Source: Apostichopus japonicus (Eukaryota > Echinodermata > Holothuroidea > Aspidochirotida > Stichopodidae). From it: a DNA stretch of 64,000 nucleotides. Made by a program: the position numbers and the translations under genes. The notes under the pieces are model-generated. The model was not told where the DNA came from. It was given only the letters and a program-made list of their open reading frames with translations, and did not search any database. The DNA is taken from positions 23,592,960 through 23,656,959 of the forward strand of contig NC_092563.1 in NCBI RefSeq assembly GCF_037975245.1, written 5' to 3'. Shown here in pieces: positions 34,901 to 49,900 of this stretch (position 1 is its first letter; the number at the start of each line of letters is the position of its first letter).

Positions 34901-37900
34901 GGGTATAGAAAATTGTAGACAATACATATAATGTGGATAAGTCTCCTGTCATTGTGACTTATCTTCAAGAGTCAGTACTCATGAAGGGGTAAGGAGAAGG
35001 GGTGAGGAGGAGGGGGGGGGGAGAGTTTCACACATTGGTGTGACATATATTAAGTCAATACTGACATTGATATGTTTCGTCCAAGATACTAAACAAGAGA
35101 CTGAAAAACCCTACCAGGCATGGGTTCAATGTTTTGTCGATACATCCTATGGTTGTTTTTAAGAGGATGGTGAGGATATTCAGATAATACTACATGAAAA
35201 AGGTCAAGTATATTATATGGTTTATAACACATACAATATTGAATGAGGAAAGCACATCAATGTTTTTCAAAATATGATCTTTGGTTGAAACATTTATGAA
35301 AGAATGTCTGTATGGGAGATGACAAATTGAGACGTCACAAAGGAAACTTCAAGCAGCCTTTCGAAAAAGGTCACGAGGGTTGACTTGATGACGACAAACC
35401 AGGAGAGAATAAGAAGATGGAAACATGAGGGTGACTAGACGTTTTTAGGAGGCCGTCGCGGCCAGAAGATCACTTACGACTTGAACAAGAATCCAAACAT
35501 CTGATTTTTGGATTTCTCTTCTTCGGACTCCGCGCTACGAGGTTTGGGAGGAACAACTACAAATATGAATCTAGATTCTGATATGAAAATGGTGCATTTA
35601 AGTGACCCTCAGCGCTACCCCCATCCCCCTCACCCCGTTCCTTGAATAAATCTTCTGTTAATTAAATAGAACACAGAGAAAATCATTCAACTGTCAAAGT
35701 TGCTTCTTGGAACTAAAATGATGCCAAAACATCAAATCTTACATACAGCAATAAACAGGAATCTAGCAAGTTTTGGCAGAGTCGATAGAAATACTTGACC
35801 ACATTTGGGTTTTCATTTCGAGTAAGATAATCATTAATACATTCGTATACAAAATCATGTTCTTATACATGTGTATGCAGCTACAATGTAGATCAAAACA
35901 CATGCAACCTATAGTAGAAACAAACTAGCCCTCTTAGCAAACCAAAAACCACCTTTTCTGAGCTACTTTAAATACAATCTAAAATGATCTTATTCATGCA
36001 AATTTACAGTTTTTTTTTTTTTTTTTGTCCAAAGAGATTTAACACAACCCACTGGCAAGCTTTAGTGCCAGAATTGTGTTTTCTTGTTTGCCAGTTAATT
36101 GAATTTGACATTTTGATCATCAAGATTACTTTTTGGAGATAATTTTAAATTCTGTTAGTAATTTGTTGTTGTTGGCCTTTCTTAAGGGCAACAAACTTTT
36201 GCTATCTAAGGCAAGAACATTTTGAAGAGATTTCATCTGTTGTGTATGTAAGTCAAAAAATTAGATATAAAGGGGGGAGGGAAAAAAAACTTCTTTCAAA
36301 CAAATTTTATGGCAAGAAAAATGTGGTTGCCAAGGCAACCAGCTACTGTAACAGCTGATAGCAGAAAACAGATATAGGCTGCATTTAACAGCAATGTGGA
36401 AATATTCGACAGCAACCCACTGGCAAATATCAGCGGTAAAGTTTTAGCGGCAACAGTAGTTCAACACAACAATACAGAGCTGTATCATCCAGCAAAAGCA
36501 CTGTAGAGAAATATGTTGTTGCAAATTTATTGACAATTAACATGCAGGATTTCCTGAGAGATAAAGAGAGGTAATATAAAAATGAGTCTTGAGAGAGAAA
36601 CTTCTTGGGATCAAGGAGAGGAAAGGATCAAAATAGATGGGCTATCTCTACGACATGAGAGAGTACTAAGAAATTACTGCAAAATTTCAAAATTTTCACC
36701 AGAAATTATACGGCGAAAGAACTTAAAAGCAGTACTAAGCACCGTTACTCCTTTTCACAAACAGAGATGCATAAATTTCGAACTACTTTAAAATAACTGC
36801 ATTTATTTCTCACATTCAGAGAGATTGTGACACTAACAAAATTCTTTCTAGTTTAATCTTACCATGCTCAATACAAAATTATGAAAATATTGGGACATGA
36901 TCAGAAAACGGACGATACTAATACACATCAAATCAAACTACTGGTGAAATGATATGCATAGAGAAAAATTGCATAAAATGAATCATGCATGAAGACTGAC
37001 CTTTGACCCATGGCGCCAGATTCACCTGATCTTTCAACCTCTGGTGGTTCCACGATGGTCACCCTAGAAATTAACGTTCATAACCATATACACCACAGAG
37101 ATTAGTGACAGAGATTCACAGACATGCATCATGCCAGAAAAGAATAGGAAAATCATGACTTAACAAAAAATAAATACATAGATAAATAAAGATAAAATGA
37201 GAAAATGAAAGAAAGTTAAATTCATAAATGACATCGATAGAAAAATTACAAAAAATCATGTTTTTGCACCTTTTTTTTTTTCGGTCTTGTTTAAGACATT
37301 TAGCATATTTTAACTTTTTTTTACTTTACATTAAACAATGTCAATGATAATGGTTGGATGTGCAACTCCTTGAAAAAGAATGTTAACACCAAAACTATTT
37401 AAAATCACAATGTTGAGAAAAGCCAAACTTGAAACTGGAAGCATTGACCTAAAAAGTTCACCTAATCTTGTTATTTTTGACGGATGTCCAATTCTGTTGT
37501 TTGGAACCTTCAATAATTAATAACAGAGCAACTAAAACATGGTGAGAAAACTGTCTGGAGTTACCAATGTACCAACCAATGGCGAAATGACACTCATTAA
37601 ACAATTTAACAAAAATAATAGTACATTGAAAACAACTGGCTGCAGTGCTGACCACCAGTTGTACCTTTCAACAGTACCTTTCAACGGTAGTGCTGACGCC
37701 AGCAAACCAGTCGAGATTAATGCTGGTGTAACAACACTGTCATCAGTAATGCTGTCATCAGTTGTGATGACACCAGCAAAACATTTAACAGCACTGCCAA
37801 AACCAGTATCACTGTCATCAATAGTGCTGACACCAGCAAAACAGTCGAGATTAATGCTGGTGTAACAACACTGTCAGTAATGCTGTCATCAGTTGTGATG

Positions 37901-40900
37901 ACACCAGCAAAACATTTAACAGCACTGCCAAAACCAGTGTCACTGTCATCAATAGTGCTGACACCAGCAAAACAGTCGATAATAATGGTGACATGGCATT
38001 TCTGTTTCATTAGTGCCATAACCAGCCAAAATGTCAAGAGTAGTGTTGACACCAGCAAAACATTCAACAGCAGTGCTGACATCAGGAGAACATATGACAA
38101 TAGTGCCGACAGCAGTATCACTGTCACCAGTGATGCCGACACCAGTATCACTGCCACCAGTGATGCTGACACCAGTATCACTGTTACCAGAAATGCTGAC
38201 ACCAGTATTACTCTGATATTATAGTGAAACAGTTGCCAGCAGTATTGACACAAGTGGAACAGTTTGCAGTGGTGCTGACACCAGTGTCACTGTCATGCTG
38301 ACACCAGTGAAGCTGTCCACAATAGTGCTGACACCAGCACACTGTCACCAATGGTGCTGAAACCAGCACACTGTCACCAGTCACACTAAATTTTTCTGTT
38401 ACCAGATGTACCAAGAATAGATGGAAAGTATTACCCACTTGATATGAAGCTAAACTAAAATAAAAAAGGAAAAGCTATTGATACCCAAAGATGCTGAATA
38501 AAATATCTAACATACTGACTGAGCTGTAGAGTTGTGAGGAGTCATATAGGATTTCAACAAATCAGCAACAGTTTTACCATTACTCAGTCAGCAAACTGAG
38601 CCCACTGTAATGTACTGTGTGAGAAGAAAAACCGTCACAAACTTGACTGGTTTGTATTTTCTCTCTCGTTGATTGGAGATTTGATCTAATCTCTACCACT
38701 CCTTACAACTCTCGGCAGCTGACATAACTGTATCACATCAGTATGAATGTCCTATTGCTAACTAAGAAGTATAATAACTTTATACATCAGCAATGAAGGG
38801 AAAAAAATCATCACTTTAAAAGAAAGTGGTTTTGAATTTTGCATTAATAAAACATCATTCCTTGTCCTGATGATAACAAATATTATTAAGTCAGATATTG
38901 GTGTACTATTTGAAAAATATTTTTCACTCAGCAACAGGTTTCCATTTTAATTAGCAGGGTCACAAACTTTCGGTCCCAGCCAGACATGCTCATGGCATGC
39001 AAAAAAACTACCGCAAGTATTAAGTCATTCTTTAGAAATTTACAAGCACAGGGAGTCAAACCATAAGTCATGTTTAGGTTGTATTTGTTCAATTCAATGC
39101 CGTTCAATGTCTTCATTCGGCAGTTTACCCTAACAATCTTGATACAGCAAACTTATCTCTTTACTAAGGAATTGCGACTCTGCAATTCTGCATTTAATAA
39201 ACTTCATTGGGATTTGTGAGCAAAATCTCTAAACGTTATCCGCTACCGTATAATATTAAATTAAATGAATGTGCAACGAGATTCATTTCAAAGAAAGCAA
39301 AACGTGCAAGAGCACATGTTACGATATACACATGTACTGTACATACATTTATTTTATAAGGCAGGTCTTTCGGAAGCAAAGATATTTCAATTTCCTTTTA
39401 ATGGGAAAAATTAAAATGCCATTTGACTCACAGACCAATATTCACATCATGCTCGTTAGTACCGACACCAATTTTTAACGACTATCTGTATCAATACTAC
39501 CGAAGTTACTTTCAACCGCAATGAATTTTACAAAAAGCTTTTGGTTAAATACGTCAACGGCCGCACAAAAATGTAGAAGAAATTAAAAAAAAAAAAAAAA
39601 AATTTTTGCAAACGAGGACTTTCATACCTTGTTTCATCTTTAGGAGTGCCCTCTTCTCCATCCTCCTTGGAAGGTTCTGCTGCCTCCTCTGATGTTCCTT
39701 CATCGATGACTGCAGGCTGAGAAAGTTAAAGAGACAGTGTATTGTTATCTTAGAGGAATAAAGCAGGGTGAGTGAGTGCATTTTCAACTCCACCGAGCAA
39801 TTTAGGGAAGCACTTGATGGGAACTTTAAATGTTTGTAAATTTCCATGACTTTTCCACGTTTCATCCTTGACTCTGAGAACCTCGAATTAGTCTTTGGTT
39901 TTGTAGTAACTCCGTGTCGAGCATTTACATATAAGCAATAATTGGTGAAGAACATACAAGATGATAGTTGTGTCTAATCTATTCCAGGGTTAAGTCACAA
40001 GTGAAGGTAATGTATTTACAGGGCAGTACAGGATATAATATATATGGGGTTAGCGTTACTGACCTAGACTCTGGCGAATAGTCTTTCAGTCATTAGAGCT
40101 TAATAGTCTACTACAGGTCTCTATAAACTGAATGCTTCAATCTTAATGCAGTTGACGCAAGCTAAGAATTGGAAATGACACGTCTTGGAATCTTTCATTC
40201 CCAGCAAGATTCTTTTACATGTAAGAGGTAATGGATGACGGCAGCCATTTTATAATCGACAAAACAAGACTTAAAAATGCAAACGACACGACCCTGCCAG
40301 TGTTTCGTTCCTGTACCTTCTGTGTGGTCCTCTGTCGTTTGGCTTCCAGCTTGATCTTCCGGAGTTCTCGGTGGACGTAGCGGTATTCCTTGGAGAGTTC
40401 GTCCAGCCAAGAGATGACCGTGTCGACGATTCTCATCAGGATACGCCAGATCCACTTGACCTTGACAAGGATCTTGGCCTTCATACCCTCTAAAGAGAAT
40501 AGAAGACCGGGGAGATTAACAATTTACCTGCCACCATTTACTTGTGACCATTTACTTGTGAGAACGCATATTCAATATATTTTGGGGTATGCACATCTAT
40601 TTTTTCTTCAATTGATCAGCAAGGTTTTTTGCAGTTTTTAGTGTAGGCCTACATAACAAACATCAGGTTCTTCCAAGTTCCAATTCTTGATGCTAGCATG
40701 TACAGAAAGGGTTCTTTAGACACTGACCTCTGTTGACCTCAATGAATCTTTGAAGGTCAAAAGTCAAAAAGCTATGCACTGACCTGGAGGAGGAATTTCT
40801 TCTTCTGGCTCCGCCTCTGCTCCCATGGGAACATCGTCCTGTAACTCATCAGGAGTGGGACCTTCCTCATCTTCATCTAAACATATACATTTGAAAACAG

Positions 40901-43900
40901 GAAATGGTCAAAGGGTTTCAAGATTCAATAAAAGCATGATTCTAGGGTGCTTGATAGAATGCTGAAGAAACTGTTCACCAAGATGAAGTTATGTAATGGT
41001 AATTATTTAAAAAAAAATCATATTAGTTGGAGATTTTGTTTCACCCAATCACCAGAAGGGTAAATGAAGAAAATCATAGAACAAAAATAAAGCATAAAAT
41101 AAATCACAAAATCTTATTCTAACCTACAATAAGATGAATTATGTGTGAATAGATATTGTGGCAATGATTACATAAATGCACAAATATAACAGGTTTTACA
41201 AATAAACATATCATGATACAAATACACAATGAGGGTGACACAGAAAACAAAGAATATTTTCTGAGGGGAACAAAATAATAATAAACCAGCTACCAAATGA
41301 AATTTAAAAAAAAACAAAGACACATGATGAGATGCTGAACCTCCTACTATTAATATTATAAATGTAACAAGAAATCAGTCAAAATCCTCTTTTACACCCT
41401 CCCCCCCACCCCCTCCAACATCAACTATTCACCCATATTTTGCCAATTCAAAAGTACATGATAGGTCACAACTTGTAAGATCAGGGAGCTCCTAAATTTA
41501 TTTTGCTTCATAAAATATGCAAGGAAGTCATATCCATCTCCTTAAGAAAGACGTCAACACAACGCCTCAGACTACGAGACAATCTACATTTTCAAATCTG
41601 ACAGAAATAAATAAAATCAACTATTAATTTCAAACGTTGTTTCTTTTGAGAAATAACAAACACTGTTAGTCATAAATTTGCTGAACGGTAACAGGAACAC
41701 TCCAAAACGGCCAATAAAGAAAGTTGAAAAGCAGAGCAACTCTTCAATTAACAGTTCAATTAAATTTTGTTTATTAATACTAGAGAGAAATATCTCAAAT
41801 AAAGTAAATTGTTTCTATGTATTGAGAAGTGGGACAGTGAGCATGTTGCATCATGAATATACAGCGGGTGCTTATTTGCATACCCATCAGTTACCCATCA
41901 GTAACAGTATGTGGTTAGATCGTGAGTTTTACCGTGGTGGTTATTAGCATTGTACATGGCTACCATCTGAATATTCAGCATTGGATATATATGCATACCC
42001 ATAAAGAAGGTATCATGTGAGTACATCATGAATATAAAGCTTTAGTTATTTGCATACCCCTGGCACTATCTGTAGACGGGTCCAACATTCCGGTATCCTC
42101 CTCATGGGCTGTTGAGTAAGACACTGTTAAGGGTGAGCAAAGCGTGTCGTATGGGGAGAGAATGAAAAGTAGATTGTTTGGACCCTGGGACCTCTGGTGC
42201 AACCGTCTTTTTTATTGGGTTTTTTTTTTTTCTTGCTTTTTGTTTTGTTTTTAAGATTTGATGGGATTAGTAGCAGAACTGCACAGCACTCAACATGCTA
42301 ATAACCAATATGGAAAGCCAAATGGAAATGGAAAGAAAGCCAAGCCAGGTAGACTCGAAACAGATGAAAAATGAAGAAGGTAAATAGCAAAAGCAGAGCA
42401 TGCCACGTGCAAAATGAAAAGATATTAATTCAACCCATGCAAATGTAAGTCTTCATAAATTGTTGGATTAGAAAGTAAAACAATTTGAGACCTATCTTAT
42501 CAAAACTGATGTGAAAATAAAAGCAACCGTTTACAAGATACAACATTAATTGCTTTCAAAATAAAGCTTCAAGCAGCTGGTTTGGTTTCTACCATTATAT
42601 CTCTGGTCAACAAATTTATATGAGAATGTTACAACAGATCTTGAAATTCTTGACAGAGGTCTGTTGCACTTTTCTAAAACAAGTATAAAGAAAAAGGCTA
42701 GACCTACCACACTTTGTGTTGCAGATGCACCAAGCCTAACCAGCTTTAAATGTAAGAGTGTGTGCTGGAGTTGCTTTTGTCATTAACAATTGTTGCTAAC
42801 TACCTGTACCAGGAAATGAAATTACTATAAACTGATTTGCAAATAACTTTTCAACAGTTACTTGAGTGGATGTGGTAGAAATAGGAATACGGTTGTCATA
42901 GGCAACAGTCTGCTTCAAACTTCAAATAAAGCCCCATTCCCCTCTCCAACTGTAAGTTATGAAAAAGCTTGCAAATGATATAAATTAATACATGCATTTG
43001 CATATATATACAGCACTATACACACATAGTCAATATAATTCTAATGATCTGTTTCATTCCTATAGCAGTCACATGCATATTAAAAATAATAGAAGTTAAA
43101 TTATATGTTCAGTTTGTTTTTATATGCCCACAAATCATATTGATTTGCATAAAGCCTAACGTACTGTATTATGAAATCCCAGTATCGAATAGTAGTCAAA
43201 CCTAGAGAAGTCAACACTCGAGAGTTCAAACAGACATTCTCTTGGCTTCTTTATCTATGAGTACTGCTTACCTGGTCTGTACATTATTCTATACATACTA
43301 CTCTATATTATGCTTTAACATTTTAAAAGACAGTTACACAGATTTACAACTACACGGTCTTGAGGTTTGTGGAATCAGTAGCTTTCCATGATTTCCATGC
43401 CTGTTACCAGGGAAACAATATCTTACATTCATTCTCAAAGATATCATACAAACGCTAGCACATGCAATTTGAATAACCTTTCCCAACCAAAAGAGTCCAT
43501 ACTCAACACAAAAAGAAGGTAAGGCCTCAGCAGTCATCCTTTTGTTTTTGATTCTGTTCTGGTAAATTTGTTATGGGACCAAATACATTGATTCTAACTA
43601 CCAAAGAGGTCGTTGAATTAAAACCAAGATAACTAAATGTTAGTCGGTGGTCCTCTACCGGAATGAATTTTCAGACGATCATCATGAAGTTAAAATACTT
43701 CCACCAGTATGGAATACCCTTTTAGTGAGTAGGTTACATTTAATTTTGTTCCATGGGCATTAGGTGATTGTGGGTGCTGTTGTTAAGATTCAATGGTAAG
43801 TTCTAGTGCTGAGCTGCTCTGTGAGCAAACGGTGGCTGAGATGGGGTAACATACATTCTCAGGATCTGATAGGATATTCCAGAGGGCATGTGACACTCAA

Positions 43901-46900
43901 GGAGTCAAGCTAGTCAAGCTAGTCAGACTAGAAGCCTGATCCATGAGCAACAGGTGACTGCCAAGGTAATATTACATTCAGGTTAATCAGACTGGGATGC
44001 TCCATGAGCAAGCTGTAACTAACAGACATTATGTGACATTTCTGAGATGCTATTAATTAGTATCACCTGTCCAAGCTCAGCATGTTAAGATCAGGCATCT
44101 TTCCAAAGAATTAAAGAGGAAAGCGAAGCAAATTCAACAAGAGGGTAGAAAGCAACAGAGAGAAGGAGAGGGAGGAAGGGAGAGAGTTGGGGTCCATCCT
44201 TACCTGCATCAGCATCGTCATCCCCTGCCCCTTGGTCCTTCACCTCTGCCCTCCGTTTGTCGTCAAGCTCGAGGGCCTTCTCGGGATCTTGAGTGATACC
44301 TTGGAATGCAAGCTGTATCGATAGAATCATAGCAAACAATGTCTGACAGATCCAGGATGGAGGGCTTAAAGGGTGTGAAGACTCGCACAAAAAGAAACGG
44401 CTAATGGCGGTAATCTGACCTAGTTTCGAATGAGGTGTAACAGATGTGTTAGACACCACCATCGATCCCAGAAAATACACACACAACTTGCTACCATCGG
44501 TAATTAGACACTAGTGTACAGTCAGTACATACAGCTGCGGTCAATACCCACAGCACAGTATACAAACCATACAGACAGCGATGGAAATCTCAGGTCCAGC
44601 TAAAGATAACAAGGTATCACGTTTCATTACTGTACTGTCTACATTTTGTAGCGACGCGTACAAAACGTCACTTGCAAGCAAAGTAAAGTTAAATTTTTCA
44701 GATGGCTGCACACGGTTTGGGGTGAGTCTACAATGCCTTTAAATTATGCAACTCATTTAATTGTTATTTGCACTACAGAAAACTGAAACACACACTTGTC
44801 TTCAAAAGAAAGAAAATATGGGAGGAGGACACACATTTGTAAGACAAATGTGTTTTTGTTGAAGCTAATTTGAAGGCTAATACCTCAAGAGAGAAAGAAC
44901 ATGCTCCTAATCATGGCACACACGATATGAACAAGCCCAGCATTGATGGGCTGCAGTACTGCTCATTGACAGGTCATGCAGGTATCGGAAGTGGTTTGAG
45001 GATTTCAAGAGACCCATCAATTTTATGGCTACTTTGATTTTCTGCATCATAACGTAACATCATTTTCACACTACAAAAGGCTTTCAGTTTTTCAAAGTAC
45101 CTCCTTACTGCTAGTGGGCATAGCAAGCACATGTACTTTCCGACTATTTGAAAAAGCACTCAATGCCATTATTTCGCACCGACAAACCCTTCTCTTGTGT
45201 TGTATTCTAATGATGACAATTGACTCAAGGATTAACGGGAAAACAAACGATTTATTAGACGATAATAGATAGCAATAATCCAGGTGTAGAATCATAACAA
45301 TTAGTGTTCTCCCCACACTGATGGCCCTATATAGATATCACAACATCTTGGTTACGTGATTTGTAATGTATGGTAACCATAACAACACCGCCTACCTGTG
45401 CAGCCGTCTGCTGTCCTTCGGGTCCTTTCTCTTCGGTATCTATGATTCCTATTTCTTCCATGTCGCTGAGTTCCTCGTCGCTGAGGTCTTCAAACATGTA
45501 GTAGCCACCCTGACCTCTGATAGCTATAGGGAAATGAAATACAGAAGACTCAAATCAGTAAAAATCAGAAACCAAAAAAATCACTTTTAAGAGTAACGTC
45601 AAAAGGTGAAGAAACACAAACAACAATTGCAGGTGCTATTTAAAAATAATTCAGTAAAATACTGCCTTGCCAAGTCTTGGCCATGTTTATACGTGACAAC
45701 AGCATAAATACAGTGAACTTTTTCTTTCAAAGACAGTATAAATTATCAAGGGTTCTTACAAAACTATGGATATGATGTAAACTAATATCAGAAAACTGTC
45801 AACAACGATGCTGATTATCTGTTTTTTTATCTTTATAATTATCTTTATACTCATTAGCTACTTGGTGTTCTTACATTCAAGTTCCTTCGACTTTAGATTT
45901 CCCAAATTTAAAATGTGGATTCAATACTGTACATGTTTTGGAAGTAACAGTAAAAACAACTGCAAGGACTATTCAATTTTCTGGGAATATATTCTATACT
46001 TTTTAACTTTGACAACCGACTGGAAACAACTTCAGAATAACGGTTGAGAATTTCTTTATACAAAATAACCGCTTTGATTTTTCAGTTATAAGATTCTTCA
46101 GAAATCCTTTAGATCAACTGACTTCCATTCTTAAAGTCCTTTGTTATAATATACCCTCTTAAAATGTCTCTTTATATATATTTAAGTATTTACTGCCTAT
46201 ATCTAATCAACAAGTTAACTGCAGGCAGAATTTTCACTGGTTGAAGAGCAGTTTTAATGGCTGCATGTGACGTTTTGACATCGAGAAGGAAATGGTTTCA
46301 TGATACAGCTGAAGACTGATATAACAGAAAGCTGGTATTTTGCGAAATGTAAGAGTTTCGCTTGCTTGAAAGATTTCTACTCACTGTCATCAATTTTTTT
46401 AATAAATCTAGAAATTCTCATAACTTTTGGTTGTGATTCTATTAAGCAACGCCATCTACCAAAAATACGTCGCTTCTTGACCACTTACAGAGACCTTTAG
46501 AAGAACTGGTATTCGTAACCTTTTCTTCTTCATCATCTCCAAATGTTACTTCAACTGACCACCTACAAGATGATGAATCTCAAACTTTAGACAAAACCTT
46601 GTCTTCACTTATTTGTACGAGTGATCTTTCTTGATAAATGTGCTCCATTTATGTTAATACAGAGGTGTAGATAGTGAAGAGGAGGGAGGGGTGCATTAAA
46701 AATAGATGCTTGAAATGATTGTTTAAGTTAAAGATTAAATAGTTTGGTTTATTCTTTTTTCTTCTTCAAACTAATCTACTGGTGAGAGAGCGTAACTATG
46801 AGTCATTCAGAGGGTCCTGTCTACTGGTCAAAACCTGCAGAGAAAATATAATTTATGCCATATTTTAATTCTGGTGTTTTTAATTATAGTGCTATTAGTG

Positions 46901-49900
46901 TTGTCCTGTACATGCTGTTACTTGGGAATATGACATGCAGGAAACTGTTATCACTTTAAAAAAAACAGTTTTTTTTATTGCATCACGTCCTTAATTAAGT
47001 ACATAAGTTTTGACTCTTTTACCATAGTTACTGGCTGACATCAGATCTCCATGGACTTAATTGTTAGGAGTTAATGTTCTGTAAGCTGCCATCGAGGTTA
47101 TTCTTTGCAACTTTTATCACCGTGTTATGGTGTCCAAGTCCTTGGGAAGGAAAATCAGGCCCCAGAAAGAAAATTAATCAAACCTTTAGCAGAAAGATGA
47201 TCAGTTTTCATTTTACCTTCAAGATAAGCTACCAGCAAGCGCTGTTCCCTTTTACCGATCAGTAATTTATTTCAAGAAAGCGGGAATTAGGAAGCTAACA
47301 ATGTAGTACATCCAACATTGGTTACATAATAACAAATAAATATACATTATATATCTGGTTTCATATAACATCAAATGGCAGGTGTACCGATGGATCCAAT
47401 TGAAACATTTTTGTTTTTTTGTATTTCTCTTGACCAACCAAAAATGAAAAGCCAAGTTGGATACAAACTTGCAATGGTCTAACCTTTGTGCCAAGAAACT
47501 TGATTGAAATATATTGATTCATCTTCCCTGACAGAAATATATTTTTTCTAAACAAAAAGTAATTAATAAGTGAATGATTTTCTTGCAAAGCTGAATTAAC
47601 TTCTGAAATAACAGAGTAGTGAATACCTTGAAACCCTTTTCTATATAAACACAGCATTGATTCACAACACATACTTTCCTTGTGAGACAGTCCTACCCTC
47701 AGATATCAGTCGTTTCCATTATTTATCTACCAAAAGATAACAGGTTACTATTCACTTTAGGATTCAGTAAGTTCAATATACCACTTTATCAAACAAGAAT
47801 GCATCTAATTCAAAGATTTTAAAAGTTTTAAAAAATTTAGTGAAGAAAGTAACTCCAGGTAAAGTGTTAGTCCCCCAACCCCCTCCCCCTCTATGGTTAA
47901 CATAAACCTACTTACTGAACAAAATAAACAATAAAACCCTTCAGTTTTAAAGCAGTGACCTGCATTTGTCCCCAAAAAATAAAATAAAATATTGCAACTG
48001 ATCAAACTTAAGACAAACTCTTAAATTGTTTTTTTTTTAAACCCAGGCACTTTTAAATTAATAAACTTCAAATATATTCAAGTTTTACTTATTTATTACA
48101 AAAGAAAATAAGCAGTTCAAACTAATAGCACCTACCATTAGTAAGGGACTTCAGAATAGTCTCAAATAATTTATCACCAAAATTAACCCTCAGTTTAAAA
48201 GCAACCATTTGCATTTCACCCCAAAGTAGCAAAAAAGAAGAGTGCAACTGATCAAGCTAAAGACAAACTCTTAAATTGTGTTTTTGTTGCCCAAGCTCTT
48301 TTAAATTAATTAACTTCAAATATATTCAAGTTTTACTTATTACAAAAGAAAATTGGCAGTTCAAACTAACAGCACCTACCATTAGTAAGGGACTTCAGAA
48401 TAGTCTCAAATAATTTATCAACAAAATTAACCCTCAGTTTAAAAGCAACCATTTGCATTTCACCCCAAAGTAGCAAAAAAGAAGAGTGCAACTGATCAAG
48501 CTAAAGTCAAACTCTTAAATTGTTATTTTTTGTTTTGTTGTTGTTGCCCAGGCGCCTTTAAATAAGTATTAATCACATGTAGAATGCAAATTGGGAAACT
48601 TCAAAAATATTCAAAAGTTTGAACTAGGCAGCTTAAATTAACAACAACTACTACATTAGAAAGGGGTTTCGGAATAAGACTAATAATTTATCACCCCCCA
48701 CCCCCAATAAAAATTTTTGCATTAAATTTGTCAGTTTATATCACAAATAAGACTCTTGTAATGAACGAAATGACATACTTAAGAAAAACTGTTTTTCTCT
48801 TATGGTAGATCTTTATATGTGACGAGATCACATCGAGGTCCTACATCAGTCTTCAAGGGATACACTGGTGGTGAGGTTTGGTAAGCTTAAACACTTTCTT
48901 AAGATTTACAAAATTCAATTTTCTGCATGTTTAGGTTAAAACCCACACAATAAAAAAATTTCAAAAATTTTGTGACTTTTGTGTTTGTTAGTAAATGTGT
49001 CCGTCAACAGCAGTGTGCTTGATGTGGTCATGGTAATTAAGAGTTGAAAATGGCTCTGTTTTTGCTGTAAAACCTTTTAAATCATTGATCCGCAGAGGGG
49101 AATAATATTTCTCTCTTGTATGTTGCACTTTGATGATGAAACTCTTCAAAAATACAGAGAGCATTGGCAGCTAAAATTAAACATTTCTCAATTTATCACA
49201 TTTCAAGGATATATCGACAACAAGATTTTCTTGGTATGCAGTCTAAGCTAATGGAGAAAGTCTGAAATCGTAGACCGCTTGCTACGATAGAGTTCCTTGA
49301 ATATGACGGGAAGGTAAAGCGAGTCAAACTAGGTTACTCTAAATCAAACTGTTGTGTGGAATATTTTCGCTTTAATAAAACGGTTACGTCTTTTGCCACT
49401 GAAATATCTCTTTAACACCGCAAAGCACAATGTATTTTTTTTTTCATTAATTTTTTTTTCCATTTTTTCTGTGAATATTTATGACAATTAATATGAACAG
49501 GAATGAATACAAGCAATGAATTATTTTCAAAACGAGCTGAATGGAGGGAAAAATTTTAATAACTCCTTTTTGGGTCAGTTGTCACAACTACCATCTTTCC
49601 AAGGATACTTTGTTAGGTCGCCAATAGGTAATCACAGCACAGAGAGAGAGAGAGAAGATAAAAGTGTTTCCAAAATACTGCACCACCAAATAATGAGAAA
49701 AGTATCACTTGAAATTATGAGATAAAAACGCAAGTATAGGAACCGATTAACCCAGGGAAACAACCGAGATGTCAGACAAATGCTGAAGTGGGATGATATG
49801 TGTCCTGGGACAAATACAAGAAGTATGGATATTTAACATAGACATCAAAAATGACAATGTTCACATTAAATGATTATGACGACATATAGTGGAAATTAAT

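Noticed and set aside
37717-38253. 178-codon minus-strand frame (Val/Leu/Ser repeat) as a gene
   Set aside because: It is generated by a minisatellite whose unit keeps frame. There is no start context, family motif or splice support.
46520-46562. Acidic splice-flanked stretch (WSVEVTFGDDEEEK) as a Piezo exon
   Set aside because: Its open frame needs incoming phase 2, but e3 ends in phase 1; in the right phase it hits a stop. e3 joins e4 in frame without it.
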